Assembly: GCF_016464425.1 (NCBI RefSeq)
Contig: NZ_JADDKQ010000021.1
Span: 1 to 64,000 of the forward strand
Origin: Actinotalea solisilvae
Lineage (GTDB): Bacteria > Actinomycetota > Actinomycetes > Actinomycetales > Cellulomonadaceae
Direction: 5' to 3'
DNA: 64,000 nucleotides
Under the pieces are notes generated by a model. That model was not told the origin of the DNA, made no database searches, and saw only the letters and a list, made by a program, of their open reading frames with translations. Shown in pieces: positions 1 to 9,381 of this stretch. Position numbers and translations under genes: made by a program. The number at the start of each line of letters is the position of its first letter. Within the stretch, counting starts at the first letter, position 1.

Positions 1-35
1 GGGGGGGGGCGGGGCCCCGGGCCCCCCCCCCCCCC
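1..35. repeat. G/C-only fold-back palindrome at window edge
   Basis: The first 35 bases contain only G and C: a 9-base G run, C, GGGG, CCCC, GGG, then 14 C. Bases 1-17 can pair with 19-35 with a single C-C mismatch at 10/26. The palindrome sits about 40 bases past the stop of the leftward binding-protein gene, where a terminator would be. It also sits at the very edge of the window, and mononucleotide fold-backs are common artefacts at contig ends. I cannot tell the two apart. Confidence 0.6.
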
Positions 36-76
36 GGTGATGCGGTCGGAGCAGCCTCAGCCGCCCCTGGGGAGGG

Positions 77-1909
77 TCAGCCCTCCTCGGACTCCTGGAC
101 CGCGCTCTCGCTCGGGTCCCACTCCCAGAAGTTCCAGAACACGCTCGGCGACAGGACGCCGTTCTTCACGCCCGAGACCGTGTCACGGTTCGCGACGACA
201 CCCGGGAACTGGAAGATCGTGACGCCGTAGCCGTCCGCCCACAGCTCCTTCTCGACGTCGCCGAGGATGCGCAGCTGCTCCTCCTCGTCGAAGGTCGCCT
301 CGAGCTCGTCGTACAGGGCGTCGACCTTCTCGCTGGAGTAGCCGGTCAGGTTGTTGCCGCCGTCCGAGCGGAAGTTGGCCGCCGACTCGCTGATGCCCAG
401 CGAGGTGGACTGCCAGCCGAAGAGCGCCACGTCGTAGGTGCCGCTGCCGAGCAGCGAGCCCCAGTTGTCGTCGCCACCGTCGATGAGGTTGAAGCCGGCG
501 TCGCCGACGGACTCCGCGAACAGCTGGTACTCGGCCGCGCGGCGGGCGTTGGACTTGCCGTAGAGCATCGTGACGTCGATCGGCGTCGTGACGCCGGCCT
601 CGGCCAGGAGCGCCTTGGCGCCCTCGATGTCGACCTCGGCGTACATGTCCGAGCCGTTCGAGGCGACGATGTCGTCGTAGCCGGGCGAGCCGGGCACGCG
701 CGTCTGCGAGTTGCGGATCTCCGCGTCGGGGTTCAGCGGCTTGATGATCTTGTCGATGACCTCCTGGCGCGGGATCGCGAGCAGGAACGCCTGGCGCACG
801 AGGCGGGCCTTCTCCTCGTCACCGCCGTAGGTGGCCGGGTCGAACGGGCCGCCGTTGTTGTACGTGAGGTCGAGGTGCTCGTACGTCGCCTCGACACCCG
901 TCGACACCGTGACGCCGTCGACGCCCTCGAGCGCCGTGATGACGTCCGCGGTCGCCTGCGGGTTGATGATGTCGAGCTCGCCGTTCTGGAGCGCCTGGAC
1001 CTGGGCCATCGGGTCCTCGTTGTAGCGGACCGTGATGGTCTCGACCTTGGGCTCGAGGTCACCCGTGTAGTTCTCGTTGGCCGTCAGCGTGATGTACGCG
1101 TCGTCGGCCGAGAGCTCGGAGATGACGTACGGGCCGGACGCGAGGTACAGGCTCGGGTCGTCCGGGAGGTCCGTGAAGTCGAATGCCGAGTTCCAGATGT
1201 CGGCGATCGGCTTGAGGGTCTCGGTGTCGCCGTCCTGGATCGCGGTGATGAGCGCCTCCTTGGCCTCCTCCGCGTCCTCGATGTCGAGCGCCTTCTGGGC
1301 GACGACGTGCGCCGGGACGGTCGGGGCGGCGAGGGCGATCTCCCAGTCGACGAACGGGGCGTCGTAGACGAGCGTGATCGACTTGCCGTCGTCACCGACC
1401 TCGGGGACCTCGGTCACGTTCGACAGGCCGCCACCGATGGCCGCGGCGTCGAAGTAGAGGTTCTCGTGCTCGATGATCGCGCCGGTCTCCTCGTCGTACT
1501 CGACCTCGCCCTCGTTGTAGACGGCGGAGTCGGCGACCCACTGGAGCAGGAGGTCAGCGGCGTCGACGGGGACCTCGTCGGACCACTGGGTGTCCTCGGC
1601 GATCGTGTACTTCACCGTCAGCGGGTCGTCGGAGAGCTTCTCGATGGTGCCGTAGCTCTCGTCCTTCACCAGCTCGGGCACGTCGTTGTAGTACTGGAAC
1701 GACCCGACCGTGAGGTACTTGATGACCGCGTTGGCGGTCGCGTTCCCGTTCGACGTCGACTCGTTGTACGAGTAGAAGGGCTGGTTCCAGCCGACCGTGA
1801 GGCGGGTGTCCTCCTCGATCGCGGACTGGGTGGGCGTCGCGCACGCAGACAGCACCAGGGCGCCGGATGCGACGAGAGCGCCGGCGGCGCCGATTCGCCT
1901 GATTCTCAC
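77..1909 (-). CDS. ABC transporter substrate-binding lipoprotein, oligopeptide (SBP_bac_5) family
   Basis: A 610-residue extracellular lipoprotein that should capture peptides or similar solutes for an ABC importer. The GTG start at 1909 is preceded by AGGAGG and gives a short basic N-terminus, a hydrophobic stretch and the lipobox LSAC near residue 20. The body has the features of family 5 binding proteins: a long two-lobe protein, NEDPMAQVQALQNGELDI in the centre and a segment near residue 500 matching the GYSSEKVDALYDELE region. No permease or ATPase genes lie beside it. They could lie beyond the left window edge, or it could be an orphan receptor. The upstream frame stays open for about 108 more codons, but that extension has no ribosome site and would bury the signal peptide, so I reject it. 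Confidence 0.93.
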   Translation of the reverse strand: MRIRRIGAAGALVASGALVLSACATPTQSAIEEDTRLTVGWNQPFYSYNESTSNGNATANAVIKYLTVGSFQYYNDVPELVKDESYGTIEKLSDDPLTVKYTIAEDTQWSDEVPVDAADLLLQWVADSAVYNEGEVEYDEETGAIIEHENLYFDAAAIGGGLSNVTEVPEVGDDGKSITLVYDAPFVDWEIALAAPTVPAHVVAQKALDIEDAEEAKEALITAIQDGDTETLKPIADIWNSAFDFTDLPDDPSLYLASGPYVISELSADDAYITLTANENYTGDLEPKVETITVRYNEDPMAQVQALQNGELDIINPQATADVITALEGVDGVTVSTGVEATYEHLDLTYNNGGPFDPATYGGDEEKARLVRQAFLLAIPRQEVIDKIIKPLNPDAEIRNSQTRVPGSPGYDDIVASNGSDMYAEVDIEGAKALLAEAGVTTPIDVTMLYGKSNARRAAEYQLFAESVGDAGFNLIDGGDDNWGSLLGSGTYDVALFGWQSTSLGISESAANFRSDGGNNLTGYSSEKVDALYDELEATFDEEEQLRILGDVEKELWADGYGVTIFQFPGVVANRDTVSGVKNGVLSPSVFWNFWEWDPSESAVQESEEG

Positions 1910-2338
1910 TGTTCCTCCTGACAAGGATGCGGTGCGAGGCCGCGGGCGCCGCGGCGTCCGGAGAACCGGCAGCACGAGCGTTCCAGGGCATCCACCATGG
2001 ATGCGGGCGACTGTACAACTCGATTTTCCGGCATATGGGACACGTGACGAACCCGGGCAGTGATCGTTACACATTCGATACTGGCTAGTACGTCTCGGAT
2101 CCTGGAACGCACGCGCGCCGGACTGCCGACCGCCTCCGCGCTGCGGATGCGCTCCCGCGACGGATCCCGTCGTCCCGACTGCGTCCCGGTGCGGAGATCG
2201 CCCGTGGTTCACCCGTCCGCCGGGCGGTAGCACGTCGGGGTCAAGAACTTCGATGGATGAGACCGGGCCCTCGCCCGGCGCGCTCCGGGGCGCTGCTGCG
2301 GTCGCCGTCGGTCCCGCCGGTCGCGACCCCGCGAGACC
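1910..2338 (-). promoter_or_regulatory. 429-bp non-coding leader upstream of the binding-protein gene
   Basis: No credible gene lies here. The stretch from about 2015 to 2100 is clearly less GC-rich than its surroundings and probably holds the leftward promoter of the binding-protein gene. A perfect 7-bp inverted repeat, GCATCCA-CCA-TGGATGC, lies at 1988-2004, about 80 bases before the start codon. It is a candidate operator or RNA hairpin. No -10/-35 pair convinces me. Confidence 0.4.
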
Positions 2339-3484
2339 TCACGCGCCCGCGCCTCGCCATTCCTCGCGCAGCGCCGCGTAGACCAGCTCGGTGCTGAACG
2401 CACCGCCGAGGAGGTCGTTCTCCACGAGCCGAGCCTCGCGCCGCAGCCCCAGGCGTGCGCACAGGGCTGCCGACGCGACGTTGCGCTCGTCCAGCCGGGC
2501 GAAGACCCGGTGTGCGCCCAGGTGCCCGAACGCGAGGCCGACGACGGCGGCGACGGCCTCCGTCGCGTACCCGCGCCCCCACGCGTGCGGCGCCAGCGCG
2601 TACCCGACCTCGACCTGGCCGGCCGCCCAGCCGCGCGAGATGAGCACGACCTCGCCGAGCACGCCCGGCTCGTCCCGACGCTCGACCAGCAGGACCACGG
2701 CGTCGTCGGTCGTCGAGAACCGCGGGCGTGACCACGCCGCGAGCCTCGACTCGGCGACCGGCCGGGTCCAGGCGTCCTGGTAGAGGTAGCGCACGACGTC
2801 GTCGAGGGACCGGTAGGCGAGGACGGCGTCGACGTCGGCCGTGGTCGGCAGGCGGAGGACGAGGCGCTGCGTCGTCAGGGGCAGCGCGAGGTCCTCGACG
2901 AGGTCCCGCGGGCCGGGCGCGCGCTCGAGCGCGGGCACCGGGGTGGCCGTGCCGCTCTCCCAGTCGGAACGCAGGAGCGCGTAGCCGGCCGCGCCGAGCG
3001 GACCGCCGTCGTGCCGCGGCCACGCCTCGCGGTGGAACGCCTCCTGGACGAAGCCGGCCCGGACGAACGCGCGGCGCATCGCGAGGTTGTCCTCACGGGT
3101 CGTGCCCTCGAGGCGACGGACGTCGGGCAGCGTCCGGAAGGTGACGTCGGCCAGCGCGCGCAGAGCGGGTGCGGCGAGGCGGGCACCACGGTGCTCCTCG
3201 GCGAGACGCAGGTCGACCATCGGCCCGCCGTCGGTCAGGTCGGAGAGGACGGCGAGCCCGACACGGCCGCGGTCCGGCGTCGTCACCCACCACGCGGCGT
3301 GGTCCGGGCCGTCGAAGCGGCCGGCGTCGACCCGCTCACGCGCGACGTCGGGCGTGACGCGGGGCGTCGTGTGGAACGGGAAGGCGTGGCCCGCGAGGAA
3401 GGCGACCAGGGCGTCCCGGTCCCCGCCGCGCGCGTCGAGCGGGACGAGCGTGACCCCGGTGCCTCCGCGCACGCCGCCGGTCAC
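2339..3484 (-). CDS. Tandem GNAT-domain acetyltransferase
   Basis: The 381-residue protein contains two GNAT N-acetyltransferase domains in a row. The N-terminal copy spans about residues 5-180 (RLAEEHRGARLAAPALRALA, then an REDNLAMRRAFVRAGF segment). The C-terminal copy spans about 205-375 and resembles RimJ/RimL-type enzymes (LTTQRLVLRLPTTADVDAVL, ALAPHAWGRGYATEAV as the acetyl-CoA loop). Each would transfer an acetyl group from acetyl-CoA to an amine; the substrates cannot be read from sequence. The GTG start at 3484 overlaps the stop of the upstream methyltransferase by 4 bases (GTGA), so the two are translationally coupled. Confidence 0.88.
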   Translation of the reverse strand: MTGGVRGGTGVTLVPLDARGGDRDALVAFLAGHAFPFHTTPRVTPDVARERVDAGRFDGPDHAAWWVTTPDRGRVGLAVLSDLTDGGPMVDLRLAEEHRGARLAAPALRALADVTFRTLPDVRRLEGTTREDNLAMRRAFVRAGFVQEAFHREAWPRHDGGPLGAAGYALLRSDWESGTATPVPALERAPGPRDLVEDLALPLTTQRLVLRLPTTADVDAVLAYRSLDDVVRYLYQDAWTRPVAESRLAAWSRPRFSTTDDAVVLLVERRDEPGVLGEVVLISRGWAAGQVEVGYALAPHAWGRGYATEAVAAVVGLAFGHLGAHRVFARLDERNVASAALCARLGLRREARLVENDLLGGAFSTELVYAALREEWRGAGA

Positions 3485-4224
3485 GACGCCGCCCGGTCCG
3501 GGCGCCGGCGCGCGACGACGACGTGCTCGCGACCCGGTCGGTCCGGCGCCTCGCGCACGTCCACGACGTCGAGGCCCGCGGCCCCGAGCGAGGCCGTCAC
3601 CTGCGCGAGGGAGCGGAAGCGGAGGGTGGAGTCCGAGGTCAGGACCTCGTGCGCCGGTCCGAGCACGTACGTCGAGCGGAAGGAGACGACGTCGTCCCGG
3701 ACCTCCGTGACCTCGGTCCACGTCTCGACCCGGCCCACGCCGTCGAGCTCGGTGACGTCGTGGGTGTGCGCACGGTCCCACTCGAGCCAGGCGCGCCGCT
3801 CGGGCACGCGGGTCTCGAGCACGAGGTGACCGCCGGGCCGGACCGCGCGCGCGACGCCCGCGAGCGTGGCCGCCCACGCCTCGTCCGTGACGAACACCTG
3901 CGCGACGTTGCCCGTCATCGTGGCGAGGTCGACCGCGAGGGGCGGCAGCGTCGTGGCGTCACCCTCGATCCACGTCACCGCGTCGGCGCAGGGCTTGCCG
4001 CGTGCGACGTCGAGCGACGCCCGGGCCGGGTCGACGCCGACGACGTCGAGCCCGCGCGACGCGAGCAGGCACGCGAACGTCCCGGTGCCGCAGCCGACGT
4101 CGAGCACCGTGCGGGCGCCGAGCTCGTCGACGAGGGTCGCGTAGTGGTCGAGGTCGCTGCGGTCCGGGTCGAGCGGGTCGTAGAGCGGCGCGAGGCGCGG
4201 GTCGGCGAAGGCGGCGTCGGGCAC
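3481..4224 (-). CDS. Class I SAM-dependent methyltransferase
   Basis: A 247-residue cytoplasmic enzyme of the Rossmann methyltransferase class. Motif I is VLDVGCGTGTFACLLASRG at about residues 38-56, followed by DVVGVDPARASL (acidic end of beta 2) and WIEGDATTLPP. The later YVLGP...TSDSTLRFRSLAQV region resembles small-molecule (ubiE/methyltransf_25-like) enzymes. The GTG at 4224 begins the protein just ahead of the conserved region. An ATG 14 codons earlier is possible. It is co-transcribed with the tandem GNAT gene, with a 4-base overlap, which suggests the two modify the same metabolite or act in one resistance or biosynthetic step. Confidence 0.85.
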   Translation of the reverse strand: MPDAAFADPRLAPLYDPLDPDRSDLDHYATLVDELGARTVLDVGCGTGTFACLLASRGLDVVGVDPARASLDVARGKPCADAVTWIEGDATTLPPLAVDLATMTGNVAQVFVTDEAWAATLAGVARAVRPGGHLVLETRVPERRAWLEWDRAHTHDVTELDGVGRVETWTEVTEVRDDVVSFRSTYVLGPAHEVLTSDSTLRFRSLAQVTASLGAAGLDVVDVREAPDRPGREHVVVARRRPDRAAS

Positions 4225-4469
4225 GGGGCGAGGGTACGGACGACGTCGCCCCGGGCGCACGGGCATTGCCCGCTCCGGGCGGGACCGGTCCCGGCCGAGA
4301 CACAGGACGTGCGGCCCTGGAGACGCCGGACGGTGCAGGAGATCGTCGAGGGGCCCATCGAGCCGGCGCACCGAGGAGGACGAGTGACGGCCCGCGCAGC
4401 CCTCCTGCCCGCCCCACGGCGGTCCGCGACGGGCGCCCATCCGCCGCCGGCCGGAGGGGGCGCCCCGTC

Positions 4470-5168
4470 GTGACGCGCGCGCAGGAGTACCGCGACGCGC
4501 TGCTGAGCCTTCCGGTCGATCGTCGTCCGGCGTACCTGACGGAGCACTCGGGCCTCCCGGGCCCTCGGGCGAACCTCGAGCTCGCGCAGGTCATGGCGGA
4601 GCTGGCCGACCCGCCCAGCATCGACGCCCTCATCGCCACCGGGGACGAGTACCTCGTGCTCTGCGGCGTCGTCGGGCTGGGCCGGCTGCTCGCCGACGGC
4701 GCGGGCGAGGACGTCGAGCGGCGGCTCCACGGGCACGCGGGCGACGCCCGCTGGCGGGTGCATGAGGCAGTGGCGATGGCCCTGCAGCGACTCGGCGACG
4801 GCGACCCGGTGAGGCTCCTCAGGCTGTGCGCGACCTGGGCCGGTGACCCCGACCCGCTGGTCCAGCGGGCCGCCGTGGCGGGCGTCTGCGAGCCGCGACT
4901 GCTCCACGTGCCGGACGTGGCGCGGGCGGCCGTGGACCTCTGCGACCGTCTGACGACGTCGTTGGCCGCCCGACCGCCCGCGGAGCGCCGTCGGTCCGAC
5001 GTGCGGGTGCTGCGCCAAGGGCTCGGGTACTGCTGGAGCGTCGCCGTGGCGGGCGACCCGGAGCGAGGGCTGCCGCGATTCCTCGCGCTGGCGAGCTCCT
5101 CGGACCGGGACGTCGCCTGGATCGTGCGCGAGAACCGACGGAAGGCGCGGCTGGCGCGCCTGCTGTGA
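4470..5168 (+). CDS. HEAT-repeat domain protein
   Basis: A 232-residue all-helical protein with the periodic pattern of HEAT/PBS-lyase repeats (for example WRVHEAVAMALQRLGDGDP and PLVQRAAVAGVCEPRLL, about 60-120). Such proteins are binding scaffolds; no catalytic residues are visible. The GTG start at 4470 follows GGAGGGGG by about 10 bases. The gene stands alone and points convergently at ychF. Its function is unknown. Confidence 0.75.
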   Translation: MTRAQEYRDALLSLPVDRRPAYLTEHSGLPGPRANLELAQVMAELADPPSIDALIATGDEYLVLCGVVGLGRLLADGAGEDVERRLHGHAGDARWRVHEAVAMALQRLGDGDPVRLLRLCATWAGDPDPLVQRAAVAGVCEPRLLHVPDVARAAVDLCDRLTTSLAARPPAERRRSDVRVLRQGLGYCWSVAVAGDPERGLPRFLALASSSDRDVAWIVRENRRKARLARLL

Positions 5169-5228
5169 CCGTGGCCGGTGCCGGGTCGGCGGTGGACCGA
5201 CCCGGTCGGACGTCCAGGACCGGGCGGA

Positions 5229-6323
5229 TCAGACGTTGAAGCGGAACTCCACCACGTCGCCGTCGGCCATGACGTAGTCCTTGCCCTCGATGCGCGCCTT
5301 GCCCGCGGCGCGGGCCGCGGCGATCGAGCCGGCGTCGACGAGGTCGCCGAACGAGATGACCTCGGCCTTGATGAATCCGCGCTCGAAGTCGGTGTGGATG
5401 ACGCCCGCGGCCTGGGGGGCCGTCCACCCGGTGCGGATCGTCCAGGCGCGCGCCTCCTTCGGCCCCGCCGTGAGGTAGGTCTGCAGGCCCAGCGTGTGGA
5501 AGCCGACGCGTGCGAGCTGGTCGAGGCCCGCCTCCTCCTGGCCCGACTCGGCGAGCATCTCGGCCGCGTCCTCGGGGTCGAGCTCGACGAGCTCGGACTC
5601 GAGCTTCGCGTCGAGGAAGACGCAGTCGGCGGGCGCCACGAGCTCGGCGAGCTTGGCCTTCATGGACTCGTCCGCGAGGCCCGCGTCGTCGGTGTTGAAG
5701 ACGTAGATGAACGGCTTGGTCGTGAGGAGCTGGAGCTCACGCAGCGCGGCCGGGTCGACGCCCGCCTTGGCGAGGCGGTCCTGCGCGGCGAAGAGCGTCG
5801 TGCCCTCGGCGAGGACCTCCTGGGCGCGCTGGGCGGCGGTGAGGACGGCGGCGTCCGTCTTCTTGCCGCGTACCTCCTTCTCCAGGCGCGGGATCGCCCG
5901 CTCGACCGTCTGCAGGTCCGCGAGGACGAGCTCGGTGTTGATCGTCTCGATGTCGTCCGCGGGGTCGATGCGGCCCTCGACGTGCACGACGTCGCTGTCG
6001 GCGAAGACACGGACGACCTGGCAGATCGCGTCCGCCTCGCGGATGTTGGCCAGGAACTTGTTGCCCAGGCCCTCGCCCTCGCTCGCGCCGCGGACGATGC
6101 CGGCGATGTCGACGAACGAGACCACGGCGGGGACGATCCGCTCGCTGCCGAAGATCTCCGAGAGCGTCTGCAGGCGCGGGTCGGGCAGGGGCACGACGCC
6201 GATGTTCGGCTCGATCGTCGCGAACGGGTAGTTCGCCGCCAGGACCTGGTTGCGGGTCAGCGCGTTGAAGAGGGTGGACTTGCCGACGTTGGGCAGGCCG
6301 ACGATGCCGATGGTGAGAGCCAC
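5229..6323 (-). CDS. ychF: Redox-regulated ribosome-associated ATPase YchF (OLA1 family)
   Basis: A 364-residue P-loop protein of the Obg-related YchF family, which binds ribosomes and prefers ATP to GTP. The G1 loop GLPNVGKSTLFNALTR lies at about residues 7-22. Further marks are the switch region YPFATIEPNIGVV, the G3 motif DIAGIVRGASEGEGLGNKF, and a degenerate G4 (NTDD instead of NKxD) consistent with the family's ATP preference. The C-terminal TGS-like domain includes the QAAGVIHTDFERGFIKAEVI segment. Length is normal. GTG start at 6323. It is the counterpart of the mycobacterial Rv1112 locus, which also lies near ispH and xseAB. Confidence 0.97.
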   Translation of the reverse strand: MALTIGIVGLPNVGKSTLFNALTRNQVLAANYPFATIEPNIGVVPLPDPRLQTLSEIFGSERIVPAVVSFVDIAGIVRGASEGEGLGNKFLANIREADAICQVVRVFADSDVVHVEGRIDPADDIETINTELVLADLQTVERAIPRLEKEVRGKKTDAAVLTAAQRAQEVLAEGTTLFAAQDRLAKAGVDPAALRELQLLTTKPFIYVFNTDDAGLADESMKAKLAELVAPADCVFLDAKLESELVELDPEDAAEMLAESGQEEAGLDQLARVGFHTLGLQTYLTAGPKEARAWTIRTGWTAPQAAGVIHTDFERGFIKAEVISFGDLVDAGSIAAARAAGKARIEGKDYVMADGDVVEFRFNV

Positions 6324-6562
6324 GGGCGACGAGTCTACGGGCGGCGGGGAGACGAGCGGTCCGCGCGGCGGAGGTGACCGGGTCCGGCGGGTGCGTCCGC
6401 CGCGCGGTGGCGACGAGGGCGGCGGGTGCGTCCGCGCACGTCGACGGGGGGCCGTGCAGCGGCCGCCCCTCATCCCGGCCCAGGCTGTGGACGACCGTGA
6501 CGTGTCGGAGGTCGCCGGTAGGGTTCGAACATCAGTTCGAGATCGGCAGGGGGTGTGTGGTC

Positions 6563-8074
6563 GTGGCGCTGCTCGACGCGCTCCCCGCGCCGACGCCCTC
6601 TGAGGCCCCCGCGCGTCAGCCCGGCGCTCCCTTCGCCTCGGGCTCCGCCACCGCCACGCTCGAGCGTGCGGTCGCCCACCTCTCGGCGCTGGCTGACGGC
6701 GCGGCGCGGCTCACCGCAAGCGAGCGCGCGGCACTCCTGCGATCCGTCGACCAGGCGATCGGGACGCTCTCCGCCGCGCGGGGGCGCGTCCTGGTCGCTG
6801 AGCGGCGCGCGGGCACCTGGCGGGGCCACGGCGACCCGACGTTCGAGGCCTGGCGCGCGCGCACGTCGCGCAGCGGCGTGCGCCCCGTGCTCGCGCAGCT
6901 GCGGCAGGCTGACGCTGCCGACCACCTCCCTCGGCTTGGGGAAGCGGCACACGACGGCGTCGTCACGCCCGATCACCTCGACGCGGTCGGACGCGTGGTC
7001 GCGGGCGCTGCGCCCCCGGTCCGTGCAGCGCTCGCGACGCCCGAGGCGCAGGCCGAGCTGCTGGCCGTCGCCCGGCGAGTCGACGCGGGGACGTTCGGGC
7101 GGGCTGCCGCCCGGATCGCGGCACGGCTGGACCCGCGCGGGCTCGAGCGGTCGCACCAAGCCCAGCGCGCCGCGCGCTACCTGCACGTGACCGACGGGGC
7201 GGACGGAACACGCGTCAACGGGCTGCTGGACCGCATGGCGGGCCACCGGCTCCGGCTCGCGCTCGAGGCCGTCACGCCACGACCCGCGGCCGACGACGAG
7301 CGGACGTCGGAGCAGCGTCGCGCTGACGCGCTCGAGGTGCTGGCCGGGGCCGTGCTCGCCGACCCCGGCACGCAGAGCGGGGCGGCGGTCCGGCCGCACG
7401 TGTCGTTCCACCTGAGCGACCGGACGTGGGCCGGCATTCGCGCGGATCGCGCGCGGCGCACGGCGGCCTCCGCGACCGGCACGGCGGAAGGTACGAGGAC
7501 GGAGCACGGGGACGTCTCCCTCGAGCCGGTCACCCTGGACGACGGCACCCCCGTGCCGATGAGCGAGGTCGCGCGAGCGCTCTGCGACTGCGCGCTGACG
7601 CGCATCGTCATGGACTCCGACGGCGTGCCGCTCGACCTCGGACGGACGGCGCGCACCTATACCGGGGCACAGCGGCGCGCGGTGGTCGCGCGCGACCGCG
7701 GGTGCGGCTGGCCGGGTTGTGACGGGCAGGCGCGGTGGAGCGAGGTGCACCACATGCGCTGGTGGGACCGCGACGGCGGCGTGACGTCCGTCGAGAACGG
7801 TGTGCTCCTGTGCACCTTCCACCACCACGAGGTCCACCGTCGGGACCTGACGATCGCGCGCGAGGGACCGCCCGATCACGACCGGCGAGTGTCGTACCGG
7901 TTCACCGATCCCGGCGGCCGCGTCGTCGCCGAGGCGCGAGGCGGCGAGGACGTCACGATGGGGCCGTCAGGTCGACAGGAACCCGAGGGCGTCGCTCCGC
8001 CGGCACGAACCGCCACCGGCAGCGCCGAGGCGCTCGTGTCGGCGGGGCCTGGGACGGTGACGCCATGGACATGA
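6563..8074 (+). CDS. DUF222 / HNH endonuclease protein (13E12-type)
   Basis: A 503-residue protein with an N-terminal DUF222 helical domain (about 20-300) and a C-terminal HNH nuclease domain. The HNH part reads GCGWPGCDGQARWSEVHHMR then VENGVLLCTFHHHEVHRR at about residues 378-430, with the paired cysteines of a structural zinc site and the catalytic histidines in place. This family is expanded in actinobacteria and often present in many copies per genome; its biological role is unproven. The GTG at 6563 sits 9 bases after AGGGGG. The GTG at 6557 is too close to that site. The gene ends inside rmuC (10-base overlap). Confidence 0.9.
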   Translation: MALLDALPAPTPSEAPARQPGAPFASGSATATLERAVAHLSALADGAARLTASERAALLRSVDQAIGTLSAARGRVLVAERRAGTWRGHGDPTFEAWRARTSRSGVRPVLAQLRQADAADHLPRLGEAAHDGVVTPDHLDAVGRVVAGAAPPVRAALATPEAQAELLAVARRVDAGTFGRAAARIAARLDPRGLERSHQAQRAARYLHVTDGADGTRVNGLLDRMAGHRLRLALEAVTPRPAADDERTSEQRRADALEVLAGAVLADPGTQSGAAVRPHVSFHLSDRTWAGIRADRARRTAASATGTAEGTRTEHGDVSLEPVTLDDGTPVPMSEVARALCDCALTRIVMDSDGVPLDLGRTARTYTGAQRRAVVARDRGCGWPGCDGQARWSEVHHMRWWDRDGGVTSVENGVLLCTFHHHEVHRRDLTIAREGPPDHDRRVSYRFTDPGGRVVAEARGGEDVTMGPSGRQEPEGVAPPARTATGSAEALVSAGPGTVTPWT

Positions 8075-9381
8075 TCGCCGTCGTCACGCTCGTCCTCGGG
8101 CTCGTCGTGGGTGCGCTCGTCGCGTCGCAGCGCGCCGCGCACCGGGTGGCGCGTGCCGAAGCCGGCCTGGCACGTGCGCGCGCCGACCTCGCGGCCGAGC
8201 GGACGCTCGCGCTCGAGCGCGCGCAGCTGGTCGAGCGGGAGCGCGAGCGCCTCGACGAGCACTTCCGCACGCTCGCCGCCGACGCGCTGGCCTCGAACAA
8301 CGAGCAGTTCCTCGCGCTCGCCGACCAGCGCCTGGCCGCGAGCCACCAGGTGCACGTGGGCGAGCTCCACCAGCGGGAGCGTGCGGTGCGGGCGCTCGTC
8401 GAGCCGATCGGCGACGTCCTCGACCAGATCCGCGCGCAGATCAGCACGTCCGAGCAGGACCGCGCCGCCGGCAGCGCGGCGCTCGCGGAGCAGGTGCGGG
8501 CGATGCGCGAGACCTCCGAGCTGCTGCGGGGCGAGACGAGCCAGCTCGTCACGGCCCTGCGCTCCTCCCAGGTCCGCGGACGCTGGGGAGAGCTGCAGCT
8601 GCGCCGGGTCGTCGAGGCGGCCGGCATGCTCGAGCACGTCGACTTCGTCGAGCAGTCGTCCGTCCGCACGGACGACGGTCTGCAGCGACCGGACCTCGTC
8701 GTCCGGCTCGGGGGCGGCAAGCACGTGGTGGTCGACGCGAAGGTCGCGTTCCTCGGCTACCTCGACGCGGTGCAGGCCACCGACGACGCGGTGAGGCGCG
8801 AGCGCATGGCCGCGCACGCCCGGCACCTGCGCAAGCACGTCGACGACCTCGCGGGGAAGCGGTACTGGGCGCACGTCCCGGCCGCCCCCGAGTTCGTCGT
8901 GATGTTCGTGCCGGCCGAGCCGTTCCTCCATGCCGCGCTCGAGGTGGACCCCTCGCTCTACGAGTACGCGATGGAGCGCGACGTCGTCCTGGCGACGCCC
9001 ATGACGCTCGTCGCGCTGCTGCGCAGCATCGCCTACGGCTGGCGGCAGGAGGCGCTCGCCGCCAACGCACAGGAGGTGCTCACCCTCGGGCGTGAGCTGC
9101 ACGGGCGGCTCGCGACACTCAGCGGGCACGTGACGCGGCTGGGTCGACAGCTCGACGGGTCGGTCCGGGCGTACAACGACGCCGTGAGCTCGCTGGAGTC
9201 ACGCGTGCTCGTCAGCGCCCGCCGGCTCGCGGACCTCAGGGTGACCGACGACGACCTCGAGACGCCGCCCCAGGTGGACCGCACGACCCGCCAGGTCCAG
9301 GCTCCCGAGCTCGTCGCGGCGCTGCGACCGAGGGTCGTGACGTTCGACGACTCCCCCGACGTGGACGACGCGGCGGGGTGA
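8065..9381 (+). CDS. rmuC: DNA recombination protein RmuC family
   Basis: A 438-residue membrane-anchored coiled-coil protein. Residues about 3-22 form one N-terminal transmembrane helix (IAVVTLVLGLVVGALVAS). A charged coiled coil runs to about 170, followed by the RmuC nuclease-like domain (GRWGELQLRRVVEAAGML; VVVDAKVAFLGYLDAV). RmuC limits inversions between short inverted repeats in E. coli. The ATG at 8065 has GGACGG 7 bases upstream; a second ATG at 8071 overlaps the stop of the HNH gene. The last 75 bases, including the stop, are duplicated just downstream. Confidence 0.93.
   Translation: MDMIAVVTLVLGLVVGALVASQRAAHRVARAEAGLARARADLAAERTLALERAQLVERERERLDEHFRTLAADALASNNEQFLALADQRLAASHQVHVGELHQRERAVRALVEPIGDVLDQIRAQISTSEQDRAAGSAALAEQVRAMRETSELLRGETSQLVTALRSSQVRGRWGELQLRRVVEAAGMLEHVDFVEQSSVRTDDGLQRPDLVVRLGGGKHVVVDAKVAFLGYLDAVQATDDAVRRERMAAHARHLRKHVDDLAGKRYWAHVPAAPEFVVMFVPAEPFLHAALEVDPSLYEYAMERDVVLATPMTLVALLRSIAYGWRQEALAANAQEVLTLGRELHGRLATLSGHVTRLGRQLDGSVRAYNDAVSSLESRVLVSARRLADLRVTDDDLETPPQVDRTTRQVQAPELVAALRPRVVTFDDSPDVDDAAG

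Noticed and set aside
875-1921. A 348-codon open frame antisense to the binding-protein gene
   Set aside because: Its translation is mostly Arg/Val/Asp/Gly from reversed GC-rich codons with no domain, and it is the mirror of a well-supported gene.
6563-8074. DUF222-HNH gene as a homing element or mobile intron
   Set aside because: No flanking repeats, no intron-like interruption and no neighbouring integrase. The family is a common resident of actinobacterial chromosomes.
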